From contig NZ_CP039888.1 of assembly GCF_005221325.1 (NCBI RefSeq), positions 2,307,501 through 2,371,500 of the forward strand: a stretch of DNA of 64,000 bases. Reading direction: 5' to 3'. The stretch is from Agrobacterium tumefaciens. GTDB lineage: Bacteria > Pseudomonadota > Alphaproteobacteria > Rhizobiales > Rhizobiaceae. Made by a program: the position numbers and the translations under genes. Numbering within the stretch: the stretch's first letter is position 1; every line of letters begins with the position of its first letter. The notes under the pieces are model-generated. The model saw nothing but the letters and a program-made list of their open reading frames with translations. It was not told the DNA's origin and made no database searches. Shown one piece after another: positions 17,851 to 28,812 of the stretch.

Positions 17851-18048
17851 TCAACCTCCCTGCATTGGTGAGAGGATTTCGACACGATCGAAAGCCTTCA
17901 GCACGTAACCGGCGCGTTCCTCCGAATGCACCAGATCGCCATTGACCGCCGTCGCCAGCCACTCGCCTTCATAGTCGAGGCTGGCGAGCAGACCGCCCAG
18001 CGTCTCGGCAGCGAGATCAAGCTCGTCACCATTCACCAAGAGTTTCAT
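17851..18048 (-). CDS. thiS: Sulfur carrier protein ThiS
   Basis: 65-aa ubiquitin-like sulfur carrier. It begins [12 protein letters not shown] and ends in the obligatory Gly-Gly (SPMQGG) that is thiocarboxylated. The start overlaps the end of thiO by 23 bp and the stop is four nt before thiG, showing strong translational coupling. Confidence 0.96.
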   Translation of the reverse strand: MKLLVNGDELDLAAETLGGLLASLDYEGEWLATAVNGDLVHSEERAGYVLKAFDRVEILSPMQGG

Positions 18049-19021
18049 GATCCTGTTCCTTTTGAATAAGAGTTTCACACACGATCCGGGCCGCCTGCCG
18101 CGCCATTGCCGGCGAGAGCAGAAAGCCGTGCCGGTACGCGCCGTTGATGAAGATGGTTCGGCCATCCTCGGTGACTTTTGGCAGATTGTCGGGATAGGCC
18201 GGACGCACACCCGTGCCGGTCTCGATGATTTCCGCTTCCGCAAAGGCCGGGTGCACGGCATAGGCGGCATTCAGGAATTCCATCATCGAACGGGCGGAAA
18301 TGGCGCCGGCATCCTCCGTCTCGATCATCGTCGCGCCCACCATGAAGCGGCCGGGCTCTCGCGGCACGATGTAGAGCGGAATGCGCGGATGCAGCAGCCG
18401 GACGGGACGGGAGAGAGAAACCTCCCGCGTGGCGAGATAGAGCATCTCTCCCCGCACACCGCGAAGGCGGGAAATCTTGCCCACCGCCGCACGCCCGGTG
18501 CAATCCACCACCCGGTCGAACGGCCGCTCATTCACCGGGACGCCCATGTGAAACCGCACACCCATGCTGCAAAGCCGCCGATACAGCGATGCAAGTGCGA
18601 GGCGCGGATCGAGATGCCCTTCGTTGGCGAAATAGAGCCCGGACCGGAAGCGCCCGGCAAGATCGGGCTCCAGATCGGCGATTTCGGCCTCGTCCACCCA
18701 GCGATAGCCGCTGGTCAGCGATGCGAAACGCGACAGCTCCGCCTTGTCACGGGCGGGCGCGACCACCAGCGTGCCGTTGCGGACCACAAGGCCGGGTGTC
18801 GCTTCATCCCACCAGTCAAGCGCGGCCTGGCCGAGCGTCAGAACCGCCTCTTCCCCGCTTTCACGCTCACACCAGGGCGCCAGCATGCCGCCCGCATAAA
18901 AGGATGCGCCGCGCGACGGTTCGGCATTGCGCTCGCAAACCTCCACGGTGACGCCACTACGTGCCAGCTCGAAGGCCGCCGTCAGTCCGGCGACCCCCGT
19001 TCCCTTGACGAGAACACGCAT
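18026..19021 (-). CDS. thiO: Glycine oxidase ThiO
   Basis: FAD enzyme of the DAO superfamily (331 aa) that oxidises glycine to dehydroglycine for ThiG, the aerobic alternative to ThiH. FAD motif GTGVAGLTAAFELARSG is at the N-terminus and EGHLDPR-like and NGAYRHGFLLSP segments follow. I use the ATG at 19021, one nt after the thiC stop; the frame is open further upstream only because of GC bias. Its presence implies oxygen-dependent thiazole synthesis. Confidence 0.95.
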   Translation of the reverse strand: MRVLVKGTGVAGLTAAFELARSGVTVEVCERNAEPSRGASFYAGGMLAPWCERESGEEAVLTLGQAALDWWDEATPGLVVRNGTLVVAPARDKAELSRFASLTSGYRWVDEAEIADLEPDLAGRFRSGLYFANEGHLDPRLALASLYRRLCSMGVRFHMGVPVNERPFDRVVDCTGRAAVGKISRLRGVRGEMLYLATREVSLSRPVRLLHPRIPLYIVPREPGRFMVGATMIETEDAGAISARSMMEFLNAAYAVHPAFAEAEIIETGTGVRPAYPDNLPKVTEDGRTIFINGAYRHGFLLSPAMARQAARIVCETLIQKEQDHETLGEW

Positions 19022-19022
19022 T

Positions 19023-20942
<1,920 letters not shown>

Positions 20943-20957
20943 TCAAGGTCTTTGCAC

Positions 20958-21045
20958 CGTCCCTACGCCAGTATGAACTGGATCAGGTTCAACGGGTCAC
21001 TGCGCATGAAAGCAGAATCTCAGCCCCTTGACGGGACACCCCTGG
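20958..21045 (-). promoter_or_regulatory. TPP riboswitch (THI element) of thiC
   Basis: Read on the minus strand, the element starts AGGGGTG, contains GGGGCTGAGAT, and continues with ACCCGTTGAACCTGATC and a final GGCGTAGGGA, the conserved core of the thiamine pyrophosphate aptamer. It ends about 110 nt before the thiC ATG. Binding of TPP should reduce thiCOSG expression; no intrinsic terminator with a U-run is evident, so control of translation start is more likely. Confidence 0.96.
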
Positions 21046-21131
21046 TGAATGGCCACAGAAAAAGACACCGCCCGGCTTTTGTCAAGGCCGCTCATCAACG
21101 CTTGGCAAAGGTGCGGGAATGGCGCATGCTG

Positions 21132-21156
21132 CCGTTAGTTGTAATTAACCTAACGG
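21132..21156 (+). promoter_or_regulatory. Inverted repeat 1 upstream of the carrier-protein operon
   Basis: CCGTTAG, 11 nt, CTAACGG: seven-base perfect arms that extend with one bulge (GTT..AAC). It lies 80 nt before the carrier-protein start; a likely operator of unknown regulator. Confidence 0.5.
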
Positions 21157-21168
21157 TTTAGGTGAATA

Positions 21169-21192
21169 TTATCGTTTGCGGCATAACGATAA
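21169..21192 (+). promoter_or_regulatory. Inverted repeat 2 upstream of the carrier-protein operon
   Basis: TTATCGTT, 8-nt spacer TGCGGCAT, then AACGATAA: eight-base perfect arms, 44 nt before the carrier-protein ATG. Palindromic operator or 5'-UTR hairpin. Confidence 0.5.
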
Positions 21193-21235
21193 GCACAAAC
21201 CTTCCTAATGTTGATTTCATTGGAGATACGTCGGA

Positions 21236-21487
21236 ATGAATGCGACTATTCGTGAAATACTGGCAAAATTCGGCCAGCTTCCTACCCCCATCGATACGAT
21301 TGCAGATGAAGCCGATCTTTATGCGGCAGGCCTTTCTTCCTTTGCGTCGGTACAACTGATGCTGGGAATTGAAGAAGCTTTCGACATCGAATTCCCTGAC
21401 AACCTGCTGAACCGCAAGTCCTTCGCCAGCATCAAGGCCATTGAAGACACCGTTAAGATCATTCTGGATGGTAAAGAGGCTGCCTGA
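21236..21487 (+). CDS. Dedicated acyl/aminoacyl carrier protein
   Basis: 83-aa four-helix carrier protein. The phosphopantetheine site is in AGLSSFASVQLM, with Ser35 at the position of the DSL serine of ordinary ACPs. The motif differs from fatty-acid ACP, in line with a specialised carrier. It corresponds to the carrier protein described as partner of the A. tumefaciens amino acid:[carrier protein] ligase, encoded two genes downstream. It overlaps the next gene by one base and begins a five-gene operon. Confidence 0.93.
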   Translation: MNATIREILAKFGQLPTPIDTIADEADLYAAGLSSFASVQLMLGIEEAFDIEFPDNLLNRKSFASIKAIEDTVKIILDGKEAA

Positions 21488-22668
21488 TGAACGTGACCGT
21501 AGCGCCGCAGGATGAAACTCTGTCCGCGCGCGCGGGCCGTGTCGCGACCATTGCCGCAAAGCATGCGGACGAGGTGGATGTCACCGGCCGCTTCCCGCAG
21601 GAAGCCGTCGATGCCTTGCGGCAGGAACGCCTGCTGGGCATTCAGGTGCCCTCCTCGCTCGGCGGCGAAGGCGCGTCCGTTCAGGAGATCGCCGATATCT
21701 GCGCCCGGCTTGGCCAGGCCTGTTCGGCAACCGCGATGATTTTCGCCATGCACCACATCAAGCTCTCCAGCCTTGTGGAACACGGCGTGGAGAGCACCTG
21801 GCATCCGGGCTTCATGCGCCGCGTTGCCGGCGAACAGCTTCTGCTTGGCTCCGCCACCACGGAAGGCGGCATTGGCGGCAATCTGCGCAACTCCATCTGC
21901 GCGATCGAAGTCGAAGGCGATAGCTGCCGGCTGGAAAAGGATGCCACCGTCATTTCTTATGGTAGCAATGCCGATGCGATCCTCATCACCTCGCGCGCCC
22001 ACAAGGATGCCGCGCCCGCCGATCAGGTGATGACCGTATTCCTGAAAAATCAGTACACGCTCGAAAAGACCCATGTCTGGGATACGCTCGGCATGCGTGG
22101 CACCTGTTCGGATGGCTTCCTGTTCCGCGGCGAAGCGCCGGCGGCGCAGATTTTCCCGAAGCCTTTCGCGGAAATCGCTGCACAATCCATGCTTGCAAGC
22201 TCGCATCTCCTGTGGAGCGCCGTCTGGTATGGCATCGCCTCCGACGCAGTGCTGCGCGCCCAATCCTTCATCAGAGCCGCGGCGCGCAAATCGCCCGGCA
22301 CCGCCCCTCCGGGCGCTATCCGCCTTGCAGAGGTTTCCACCAAGCTACAGGTGGTCAAATCCAACATCATCGCCGGCATCAAGGCTTACGAGGACACCAA
22401 GAGCGATCCCGAAAAGCTGATGTCGATGGCGTTTGCGGTGGCCATGAACAATGTAAAAATCTGCTCTTCGGAAACCATTCTTGAGATCATCGACCATGCC
22501 ATGCTGGTCTGCGGCATCATGGGCTACAAGAACGGCACGCCCTATAGTCTTGGCCGGCACCTGCGCGACGCGCACTCTGCCCGGCTGATGATTTCCAACG
22601 ACCGCATTCTCGGCAATTCCGCCAATCTCCTGCTGGTTCACAAGCAGGACACCAGCCTCTTGGGATAA
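21487..22668 (+). CDS. Acyl-CoA dehydrogenase family flavoprotein
   Basis: 393-aa protein with the acyl-CoA dehydrogenase fold: helical N-terminal domain ([20 protein letters not shown]), beta domain with the FAD loop ([14 protein letters not shown]) and helical C-terminal domain ([15 protein letters not shown] segment between them). It is coupled to the carrier protein (TGATG overlap) and to the aminoacyl-carrier ligase (4-nt gap). By analogy with prolyl-carrier-protein dehydrogenases, which share this fold, it may oxidise the amino acid while it is tethered; that is inference. An ordinary beta-oxidation role is unlikely in this context. Confidence 0.88.
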   Translation: MNVTVAPQDETLSARAGRVATIAAKHADEVDVTGRFPQEAVDALRQERLLGIQVPSSLGGEGASVQEIADICARLGQACSATAMIFAMHHIKLSSLVEHGVESTWHPGFMRRVAGEQLLLGSATTEGGIGGNLRNSICAIEVEGDSCRLEKDATVISYGSNADAILITSRAHKDAAPADQVMTVFLKNQYTLEKTHVWDTLGMRGTCSDGFLFRGEAPAAQIFPKPFAEIAAQSMLASSHLLWSAVWYGIASDAVLRAQSFIRAAARKSPGTAPPGAIRLAEVSTKLQVVKSNIIAGIKAYEDTKSDPEKLMSMAFAVAMNNVKICSSETILEIIDHAMLVCGIMGYKNGTPYSLGRHLRDAHSARLMISNDRILGNSANLLLVHKQDTSLLG

Positions 22669-22672
22669 GACC

Positions 22673-23581
22673 ATGGACATGCAAACATCGTTCCTCGATC
22701 GACTGTTCGAAGAAGGCCTGCTGATTGAAACGGGTGTGGACGGTCTTTATGGCCGCAGTGGCCAATTCGAGGACGTGATTGCCGCATTCGAGCGGCTGAT
22801 CGACCGCACGGGCGCCGCCGATGACGCCGAAGCGATCCGTTTTCCGCCCGGCATCAACCGCGCCCATTTTGAAAAAAGCGGCTACATGAAGAGCTTCCCG
22901 CAGTTGGCCGGCACGGTCCATTCCTTCTGCGGCTGCGAGCTCGACCATGTCAGCCTGCTGAAAACCATGGATGAGGGCGGCGACTGGACGAAAGACCAGA
23001 AAGCCACCGACATCGTGCTGACGCCGGCAGCCTGTTACCCGCTTTACCCGACCATCGCCAAGCGCGGCGCGCTGCCTGCCGGCGGCGGTCTCTATGACAT
23101 CCAGTCCTATTGCTTCCGTCATGAACCCTCCAAGGATCCCGCCCGCCAGCAGCTTTTCCGCATGCGCGAATATGTTTGCATGGGCACCGAGTCCGACGTC
23201 ACCGAATTCCGCCAGACCTGGATGGATCGCGGCGTGGAGATGATGAAAGCAGTCGGGCTCGACGTCACCATCGATATCGCCAACGATCCCTTCTTCGGCC
23301 GCGCCGGCAAGATGCTGGCCAACAACCAGCGCGACCAGAACCTGAAATTCGAGCTCTTGATTCCGGTCACGTCAGCGACCAGCCCGACGGCCTGCATGAG
23401 CTTCAATTACCACCAGGATGCCTTCGGTCAGAAATGGGGTCTGAACCTCGAGAATGGCGATGTCGCCCACACCGCCTGCGTCGGTTTCGGCCTTGAGCGC
23501 ATCGCGCTGGCGCTGTTTGCGCATCACGGTCTCGACGTGAAGAAATGGCCTGCAAAGGTCGTGGAAACACTCTGGGGCTGA
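22673..23581 (+). CDS. Amino acid:[carrier protein] ligase (SerRS-like)
   Basis: 302-aa atypical class II aminoacyl-tRNA-synthetase homolog that activates a small amino acid with ATP and loads it on the phosphopantetheine of a carrier protein, not on tRNA. Motif 2 reads [20 protein letters not shown] and motif 3 [14 protein letters not shown]. Candidate zinc ligands Cys121, Glu166 and Cys269 fit the Cys-Glu-Cys site of this family. No tRNA-binding arm is present. The family was described biochemically in Bradyrhizobium and A. tumefaciens (Mocibob and colleagues); the Agrobacterium enzyme was reported to prefer alanine. The biological end product is still unknown. Confidence 0.93.
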   Translation: MDMQTSFLDRLFEEGLLIETGVDGLYGRSGQFEDVIAAFERLIDRTGAADDAEAIRFPPGINRAHFEKSGYMKSFPQLAGTVHSFCGCELDHVSLLKTMDEGGDWTKDQKATDIVLTPAACYPLYPTIAKRGALPAGGGLYDIQSYCFRHEPSKDPARQQLFRMREYVCMGTESDVTEFRQTWMDRGVEMMKAVGLDVTIDIANDPFFGRAGKMLANNQRDQNLKFELLIPVTSATSPTACMSFNYHQDAFGQKWGLNLENGDVAHTACVGFGLERIALALFAHHGLDVKKWPAKVVETLWG

Positions 23582-23587
23582 TCCTTC

Positions 23588-24571
23588 ATGCGGCAGATTT
23601 TTCCCGGTCTCGATCCCAAAAACTATATGCAGCATCCGCTTCATTCCTCCGAAAGAATGTGGCCGGAAACCAATTGCTACATCGATTTATGGATTGAGGT
23701 ACTGGCCTCGAAAGGCTTAGCCCCGGAAGCCATGTTCGGTTTCACCCTGACGCAGGATTTCGAAGGTGACCAGTTCACCTTTTTCAAGGTGCCGCTGGAA
23801 GACCTCGAAGCACTTTATGGCGTTCGCGCCACCGAACTTGCGATCTTCGACAAGGTGGAAGACCATATCGGGGCGCAGCTGGAGCGCGGCCGCATCTGCC
23901 TGATCGAGATGGACAGCTTCTATATGCCCGACACCCATGGGGTGGGCTACCGGAAGGAACACGGCAAGACCACCGTCGCCATCAACCGGCTCGATCTCGA
24001 AAAGCGGGAACTGGACTATTTCCACAATGCCGGCTTCTTCCATCTCTCCGGCGAGGACTTTGACGGGCTGTTCCAGCATCATCTCACCGAGACCGACCCG
24101 CCTTTCCTGCCCTATACCGAATTTGCGAAATTCGCGGACGGCAATCCTTCACCGGCGCATAGTCGCAAAACGGCCGAACGGCTCTTGAAGTTTCATTTTT
24201 CCAGACGCCCCTCCGCCAACCCGGTCCGGGCTTTTGCAAACGTATTTCCGGCGCAGGTCGAAAAGGTCGCCGACAGGCCCTTCGGCTTCTTCCACAAATA
24301 CGCCTTCAACACGCTGCGCCAGCTCGGCGCCAATTTCGAACTGGCGGCAAGCCACCTCGAATGGCTGGATGCGGACGGTTTTTCGAAAGCAAGAGACCAC
24401 GCGCTCAAAATCTCCGAGGTTGCCAAGACCGTGCAGTTCCAGCTTGCCCGCGCCGTCACCCGCCGTAAATTCGATGCGCTGGCGACCGTTCTCGATCCGG
24501 CCGCGGATGCATGGGATGGTTTGATGGAAAGCCTTGGCGAAAAACTGTCTGATGCCAGCGAGGCCGCGTGA
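23588..24571 (+). CDS. DUF1839 family protein
   Basis: 327-aa soluble protein with no signal peptide or membrane helix. It begins MRQIFPGLDPKNYMQHPLHS and contains WPETNCYIDLWIEVL, and DTHGVGYRKEHGKTTVAINR in the middle, followed by an Arg-rich helical C-terminal half. I recognise it as DUF1839, a family that travels with carrier-protein ligases of this type. It lies six nt after the ligase and overlaps the next gene (GTGA). A role in transferring or accepting the carrier-bound amino acid is plausible but only inferred from position. Confidence 0.8.
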   Translation: MRQIFPGLDPKNYMQHPLHSSERMWPETNCYIDLWIEVLASKGLAPEAMFGFTLTQDFEGDQFTFFKVPLEDLEALYGVRATELAIFDKVEDHIGAQLERGRICLIEMDSFYMPDTHGVGYRKEHGKTTVAINRLDLEKRELDYFHNAGFFHLSGEDFDGLFQHHLTETDPPFLPYTEFAKFADGNPSPAHSRKTAERLLKFHFSRRPSANPVRAFANVFPAQVEKVADRPFGFFHKYAFNTLRQLGANFELAASHLEWLDADGFSKARDHALKISEVAKTVQFQLARAVTRRKFDALATVLDPAADAWDGLMESLGEKLSDASEAA

Positions 24572-27024
24572 GGACTTACCTTCCGGGAGAAAGCGAGGAG
24601 TTGCTGAGTGAAGGCTGGACGCTGACACTGACGCCCGCCGATGCCTTTGAGACCCCGTCTGATATTCCCGCATCGCTTGAAAGCCTTCATGTCTCCGTTC
24701 CCGGCACCGTGGCGCAGGCTCTGGAAGCGGCCGGAAAATTCGATCGCCTTGCTCCCGTCGCCCTCAATGACAGGGATGCCTGGTATCGCCTGACGATGAT
24801 TTCAGACGCCCGTGAACGGGCCACCCTGCGCTTCGATGGTCTTTCCACCATTGCCGAAATATTCTTCAACGGCGAGCTGATTGCCGCGAGCCAGAGCATG
24901 TTCGAAAGGCTCGAAGTGCCCGTCAAACTGACGGGCGCGGATGAGCTTTCGATCTGCTTCCGGGCGCTGGCGCCCCGGCTTGAAAAACCCGGTCCCCGCG
25001 CACGCTGGCGGCCGCAGATGATGAATACGCAGGGGCTGCGGCTGATCCGCACCACGGCGCTGGGTTACATGCCCGGCTGGTGCCCGGAAATCCACGCCGC
25101 CGGCCCATGGCGACCCATCAGCCTCATCAGACAGGACGGGGTGCTCTGCACGCTCCGGTCTTCGCTGGACGAGGATGGAACGGGAACTGTCAACATCGTG
25201 CTGGAAACCAGCCGGCCCATAAAATCGGCAAGGCTTGGCTGCGCCGGTTACAACGTCGATCGGTCTCCGGGCGAAAACGGCAAGCTGTCCGGTGAACTGC
25301 GCATATCCGATGTCGAGCAGTGGTGGCCGCACACACATGGCAGGCCGGCTCTGCACGAGGTCGTTCTCGAACTGGACAGTACCCGACATCACCTTGGGTG
25401 CACCGGCTTCCGGCAGATCGAGATCGACCGTGGCGACGACGGAAACGGTTTCGGCCTCAAAGTGAACGGTCATCCGGTCTTTTGCCGCGGTGCGGTCTGG
25501 ACGACAGCCGACATTTTGCGCCTGCCGGGAACAAGGCCGGATTATGAGCCCTGGCTGCGAAAAGCCGCGGAAGCCGGCATGAACATGATCCGCGTCGGCG
25601 GCACCATGGCTTATGAGACGCCGGAATTCTTCGCGCTTTGCGACGAACTCGGCATCATGGTCTGGCAGGATGCCATGCTCGCCAATTTCGATTACCCGGC
25701 GAAAGATGACGGCCTGCGCCAGCATATCGTCACGGAAATCTCGCAGTTCTTCGAAGCCACCGCGCTTTCTCCATCGCTCGTCGTCTTCTGCGGCGGCAGT
25801 GAAATGTACCAGCAGGGCGCAATGCTCGGCCTGCCAGAACAGATATGGAAGGGAACGCTGACCGAGGAGGTCCTGCCGGAACTGGTCGCCGAAAAACGAC
25901 CGGATGCGGCCTATGTCGCCAATTCCCCTTCCGGCGGTGCTTTGCCCTTCTTCCCCAACGCCGGCATCGGCCATTATTACGGCGTGGGCGCCTATTGCCG
26001 GCCGCTGGAAGATGCCCGCCGCGCCGATCTGCGCTTTGCCGCCGAATGTCTCGCCTTTGCCAATATTCCCGAACAGGAGACGCTGGACAGATATCTTCCC
26101 GGCGTGGCCGTTCACGATCCACGCTGGAAAGCCAGAACACCGCGTGACCGCGGCGCCTCCTGGGATTTCGAGGATGTCCGCGATCATTATCTGAAGCTGC
26201 TTTACGAGATCGAACCGGATGTGCTGCGGCGGGAAGATGGCGCCCTTTATCTCGACATGTCGCGTGCCGCGACGGCCGAGGTGATGGAGGCGACTTTCGC
26301 GGAATGGCGGCGCAGTGGCTCCTCCCGTCAGGGCGCTTTGGTCTGGACGCTGCAGGACCTCGTTCCCGGCGCGGGCTGGGGTATCATCGATGCCGCCGGC
26401 AGGCCCAAATCCGTCTGGCATGCGCTGAAAAGAGCGTTCCGCCCCGTTCAGGTCAGCCTTTCCGACGAAGGCACTAACGGGCTCGACATTCACATCCTCA
26501 ACGAGACCGGCGACAGCCTGGACGCCATGCTGGAGCTGACTTGCCTGCGCGAAGGTGTGCAGCCCGTTGTTCATGCCAAACGGCCACTCACGCTGTTGCC
26601 CCGGCAAAGCCAGACGATTGCCGCAACGGACCTGTTCGGCGCTTTTTTCGATACGACCTATGCCTACCGCTTCGGCCCGCCATCCCACGATGTGACGATC
26701 GCCCGTCTTCGGAATGTTACGACCGGACATGTCATCGCCGACGCCTTCCATTTTCCGCTCGGCCGGAAAAAGGCGCTGCATGTCGCAAACCTTCAGGTCG
26801 CAATCAGCGAAACAAACGGCAACTGGTCCCTCGAAATCGGCACGGACCGGCTGGCGCAATCGGTCCACATCGCGGCGGAGGGCTACCGCGCCTCAGAAAG
26901 CTGGTTCCATCTCGGCCCCGGCGAAACCAGAAAAATCAGCCTTCTAGCGGAGACCGCCACAACCGAAGCCCCTCCCTCCGGAGAGGTCGTGTCACTGGGC
27001 TCCAGCCGGCGGTTTTCCTTCTAA
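24568..27024 (+). CDS. Divergent GH2 family glycosidase (beta-mannosidase-like)
   Basis: 818-aa protein with the GH2 order: sugar-binding jelly roll, Ig-like domain, TIM barrel (GMNMIRVGGTMAYETPEFFALCDELGIMVWQD) and C-terminal beta domains. The acid/base Glu lies in CGGSEM (Glu412) where the family has GNNE, and the nucleophile is probably Glu493 in RFAAEC where SEFG is usual. Both Glu are kept but both surrounding motifs are altered. The GTG start overlaps the DUF1839 stop. There is no signal peptide, so it should act in the cytoplasm. It may cleave a glycoside or have become a glycosyl- or aminoacyl-transfer partner. Confidence 0.85.
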   Translation: MRTYLPGESEELLSEGWTLTLTPADAFETPSDIPASLESLHVSVPGTVAQALEAAGKFDRLAPVALNDRDAWYRLTMISDARERATLRFDGLSTIAEIFFNGELIAASQSMFERLEVPVKLTGADELSICFRALAPRLEKPGPRARWRPQMMNTQGLRLIRTTALGYMPGWCPEIHAAGPWRPISLIRQDGVLCTLRSSLDEDGTGTVNIVLETSRPIKSARLGCAGYNVDRSPGENGKLSGELRISDVEQWWPHTHGRPALHEVVLELDSTRHHLGCTGFRQIEIDRGDDGNGFGLKVNGHPVFCRGAVWTTADILRLPGTRPDYEPWLRKAAEAGMNMIRVGGTMAYETPEFFALCDELGIMVWQDAMLANFDYPAKDDGLRQHIVTEISQFFEATALSPSLVVFCGGSEMYQQGAMLGLPEQIWKGTLTEEVLPELVAEKRPDAAYVANSPSGGALPFFPNAGIGHYYGVGAYCRPLEDARRADLRFAAECLAFANIPEQETLDRYLPGVAVHDPRWKARTPRDRGASWDFEDVRDHYLKLLYEIEPDVLRREDGALYLDMSRAATAEVMEATFAEWRRSGSSRQGALVWTLQDLVPGAGWGIIDAAGRPKSVWHALKRAFRPVQVSLSDEGTNGLDIHILNETGDSLDAMLELTCLREGVQPVVHAKRPLTLLPRQSQTIAATDLFGAFFDTTYAYRFGPPSHDVTIARLRNVTTGHVIADAFHFPLGRKKALHVANLQVAISETNGNWSLEIGTDRLAQSVHIAAEGYRASESWFHLGPGETRKISLLAETATTEAPPSGEVVSLGSSRRFSF

Positions 27025-28812
27025 AGCCAGCCGTTTCACCGTTTCGATATAGATTGTCTTCGCTTCCGGCGTTGAGAGATTGTGATCGGCGTCGGGAATG
27101 ATGGTCAGCGACACGTTGCGATAGGCCGCCAGCCCGTCGCCGTCGGCATCGAAATAATACTGGAAATGCTGCAGGCCATCGTCATTGTCGCTATAAAGCA
27201 GATGGACGGTGGTATTCTTTGCCTTCAGCCTGTCGAAAGCGCCGAAGATGGCCCGCCCTTCCTCGCTACCCCTGCGAAACAGCTTTGCCGTTTTTGTCGA
27301 AAGCCGCTTCATCGTCGCCTTGAGGATGTTCAGCCCAGCGCTTGCTACGTCGACATCACCGCTGATGAGGCGCTTGAACGTCGCACCCTGGCGGAAACGC
27401 TGGCTGTATTCCCCGAAGGAACGTGGCCGTTTATGCAGCGCCTCGTCCACCGAGCGACCCTTGCGCCAATGGAAAACAACTGGATTGACCGCAACCACGG
27501 CACCGATCCGATCATCGGCAAGCGCGCCGTTAAAGGCGAGATAGGCGCCGCTGCACCGGCCCGCCGCAATGAAAGGCCCCTTTCCGCGCGTGCCGAGAAA
27601 ATCGAGCGCAGCGGCCACGTCGTCATTCTGCGCGGCATCGTAAAGAACCTGATCGGGCACATTTTTGACGGGTGGACTATCGGCAATATTGGCCGCGTCA
27701 AAGCGCAGCGACATAACGCCTTCGCGCGCCAGGGCGCGGGCCATCTGCACGGAAAGCCTGCCCCAGCCCGCATGCCGGTCGTAAGCGGCGCCAAGCAGGA
27801 GGACGGAAGACACCGCCTCCCGGTCATCCGGCCCGCAAAACACACCGAAGAGCCGCCCGCCTTCGCCAAACTGCACCGGCTGCTCGATGAAACCACGGCC
27901 GCACTGCGGAGCATTGAGGATGATATCCTCCCCGCTATTGGCAGAGCTCTCGGCATGGGTCCGAGAGAGAACCCAATCCATCAGCCGGTTCACCACATCA
28001 CCTGAAATCTTCGAGAGCGTGGGGCTGGACACGAGATCGTCATAGCCGGAAAACTCCGCCTCCTCCACCTCACCGCCGATTGCAGCAAGATGTTTGGCGA
28101 AATCGGCATCGGTCACACGGCCGGGTCGCGACAGAACCAGAATGGTGCGCGCCGGAGGGGCAGCGAGATTAGCAAGATTGGTCTTCTTGATCGCATCCGC
28201 AACACCTTCAGGCATGGTCATGCCCGCAATCGCGCCCGCTTCCCCGAGGCGTTGACCGGGCCGAAGACCAAGGCCGTCATCGATCATGGATGACCACATC
28301 GCCAGCTCGCGCAGATAGGCGCGGCCGGAAACGACAGGTGCCAGAAACGCCATGGAACCAGCGCCCGCCACATCGGCAAGCGCCTGCGTCGAGATCAGGC
28401 AACCAAGCCCCTGCCCGACGACCACCACGTCCGCGCATCCGGAAAGACGCTTCAGATAAGCGAAAGCCGCACGCGTGTCGGAAAGCCAATCCGCCGCACG
28501 GCCCGCATCCTCAGGGTCGAAGGCATCACCAGCGCCAAGATAGTCAAATCGCAGGCTCGCAACGCCACGAGCCGCCAGCCTCTCTGCCAGAACCCGCTGA
28601 AACTTGCGGCTGCACAGCTCCTCCATGCCCCAGGGGCTGACGAAAAGAACGGCGTGGGCCTGCCTCACATCCTTGCGTGCCGGATGGAAAATCCCCGTCA
28701 GCCCGTCGAAAGAAACCGGATGTGCAACCGCCCCATCCAGGCCAATGCCGGAAAGCGACAATGCATCAAGACACGGATCGCTGCCTGTACGCTCTGAAAT
28801 ATCTATCGCCAT
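26992..28812 (-). CDS. Tandem alpha/beta-hydrolase-fold protein
   Basis: About 606 aa with two alpha/beta hydrolase domains in a row. In the first (roughly residues 35-285) the nucleophile elbow reads GQGLG, so the Ser is replaced by Gly135. In the second (roughly 310-600) it reads GRCSG with Cys420 as nucleophile, and a late Asp (SDNDD) and His (DADHN) could complete a triad. Domain one resembles the exosortase-A-associated hydrolases found in polysaccharide loci. I favour the ATG at 28812 (AAGG just upstream); 28851 is possible. Its end overlaps the GH2 gene by 33 bp tail to tail. Confidence 0.8.
   Translation of the reverse strand: MAIDISERTGSDPCLDALSLSGIGLDGAVAHPVSFDGLTGIFHPARKDVRQAHAVLFVSPWGMEELCSRKFQRVLAERLAARGVASLRFDYLGAGDAFDPEDAGRAADWLSDTRAAFAYLKRLSGCADVVVVGQGLGCLISTQALADVAGAGSMAFLAPVVSGRAYLRELAMWSSMIDDGLGLRPGQRLGEAGAIAGMTMPEGVADAIKKTNLANLAAPPARTILVLSRPGRVTDADFAKHLAAIGGEVEEAEFSGYDDLVSSPTLSKISGDVVNRLMDWVLSRTHAESSANSGEDIILNAPQCGRGFIEQPVQFGEGGRLFGVFCGPDDREAVSSVLLLGAAYDRHAGWGRLSVQMARALAREGVMSLRFDAANIADSPPVKNVPDQVLYDAAQNDDVAAALDFLGTRGKGPFIAAGRCSGAYLAFNGALADDRIGAVVAVNPVVFHWRKGRSVDEALHKRPRSFGEYSQRFRQGATFKRLISGDVDVASAGLNILKATMKRLSTKTAKLFRRGSEEGRAIFGAFDRLKAKNTTVHLLYSDNDDGLQHFQYYFDADGDGLAAYRNVSLTIIPDADHNLSTPEAKTIYIETVKRLALEGKPPAGAQ

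Noticed and set aside
24802..26868. 688-codon open frame on the minus strand
   Set aside because: It is antisense to the GH2-like gene, has a composition typical of GC-rich shadow frames and no recognisable domain.
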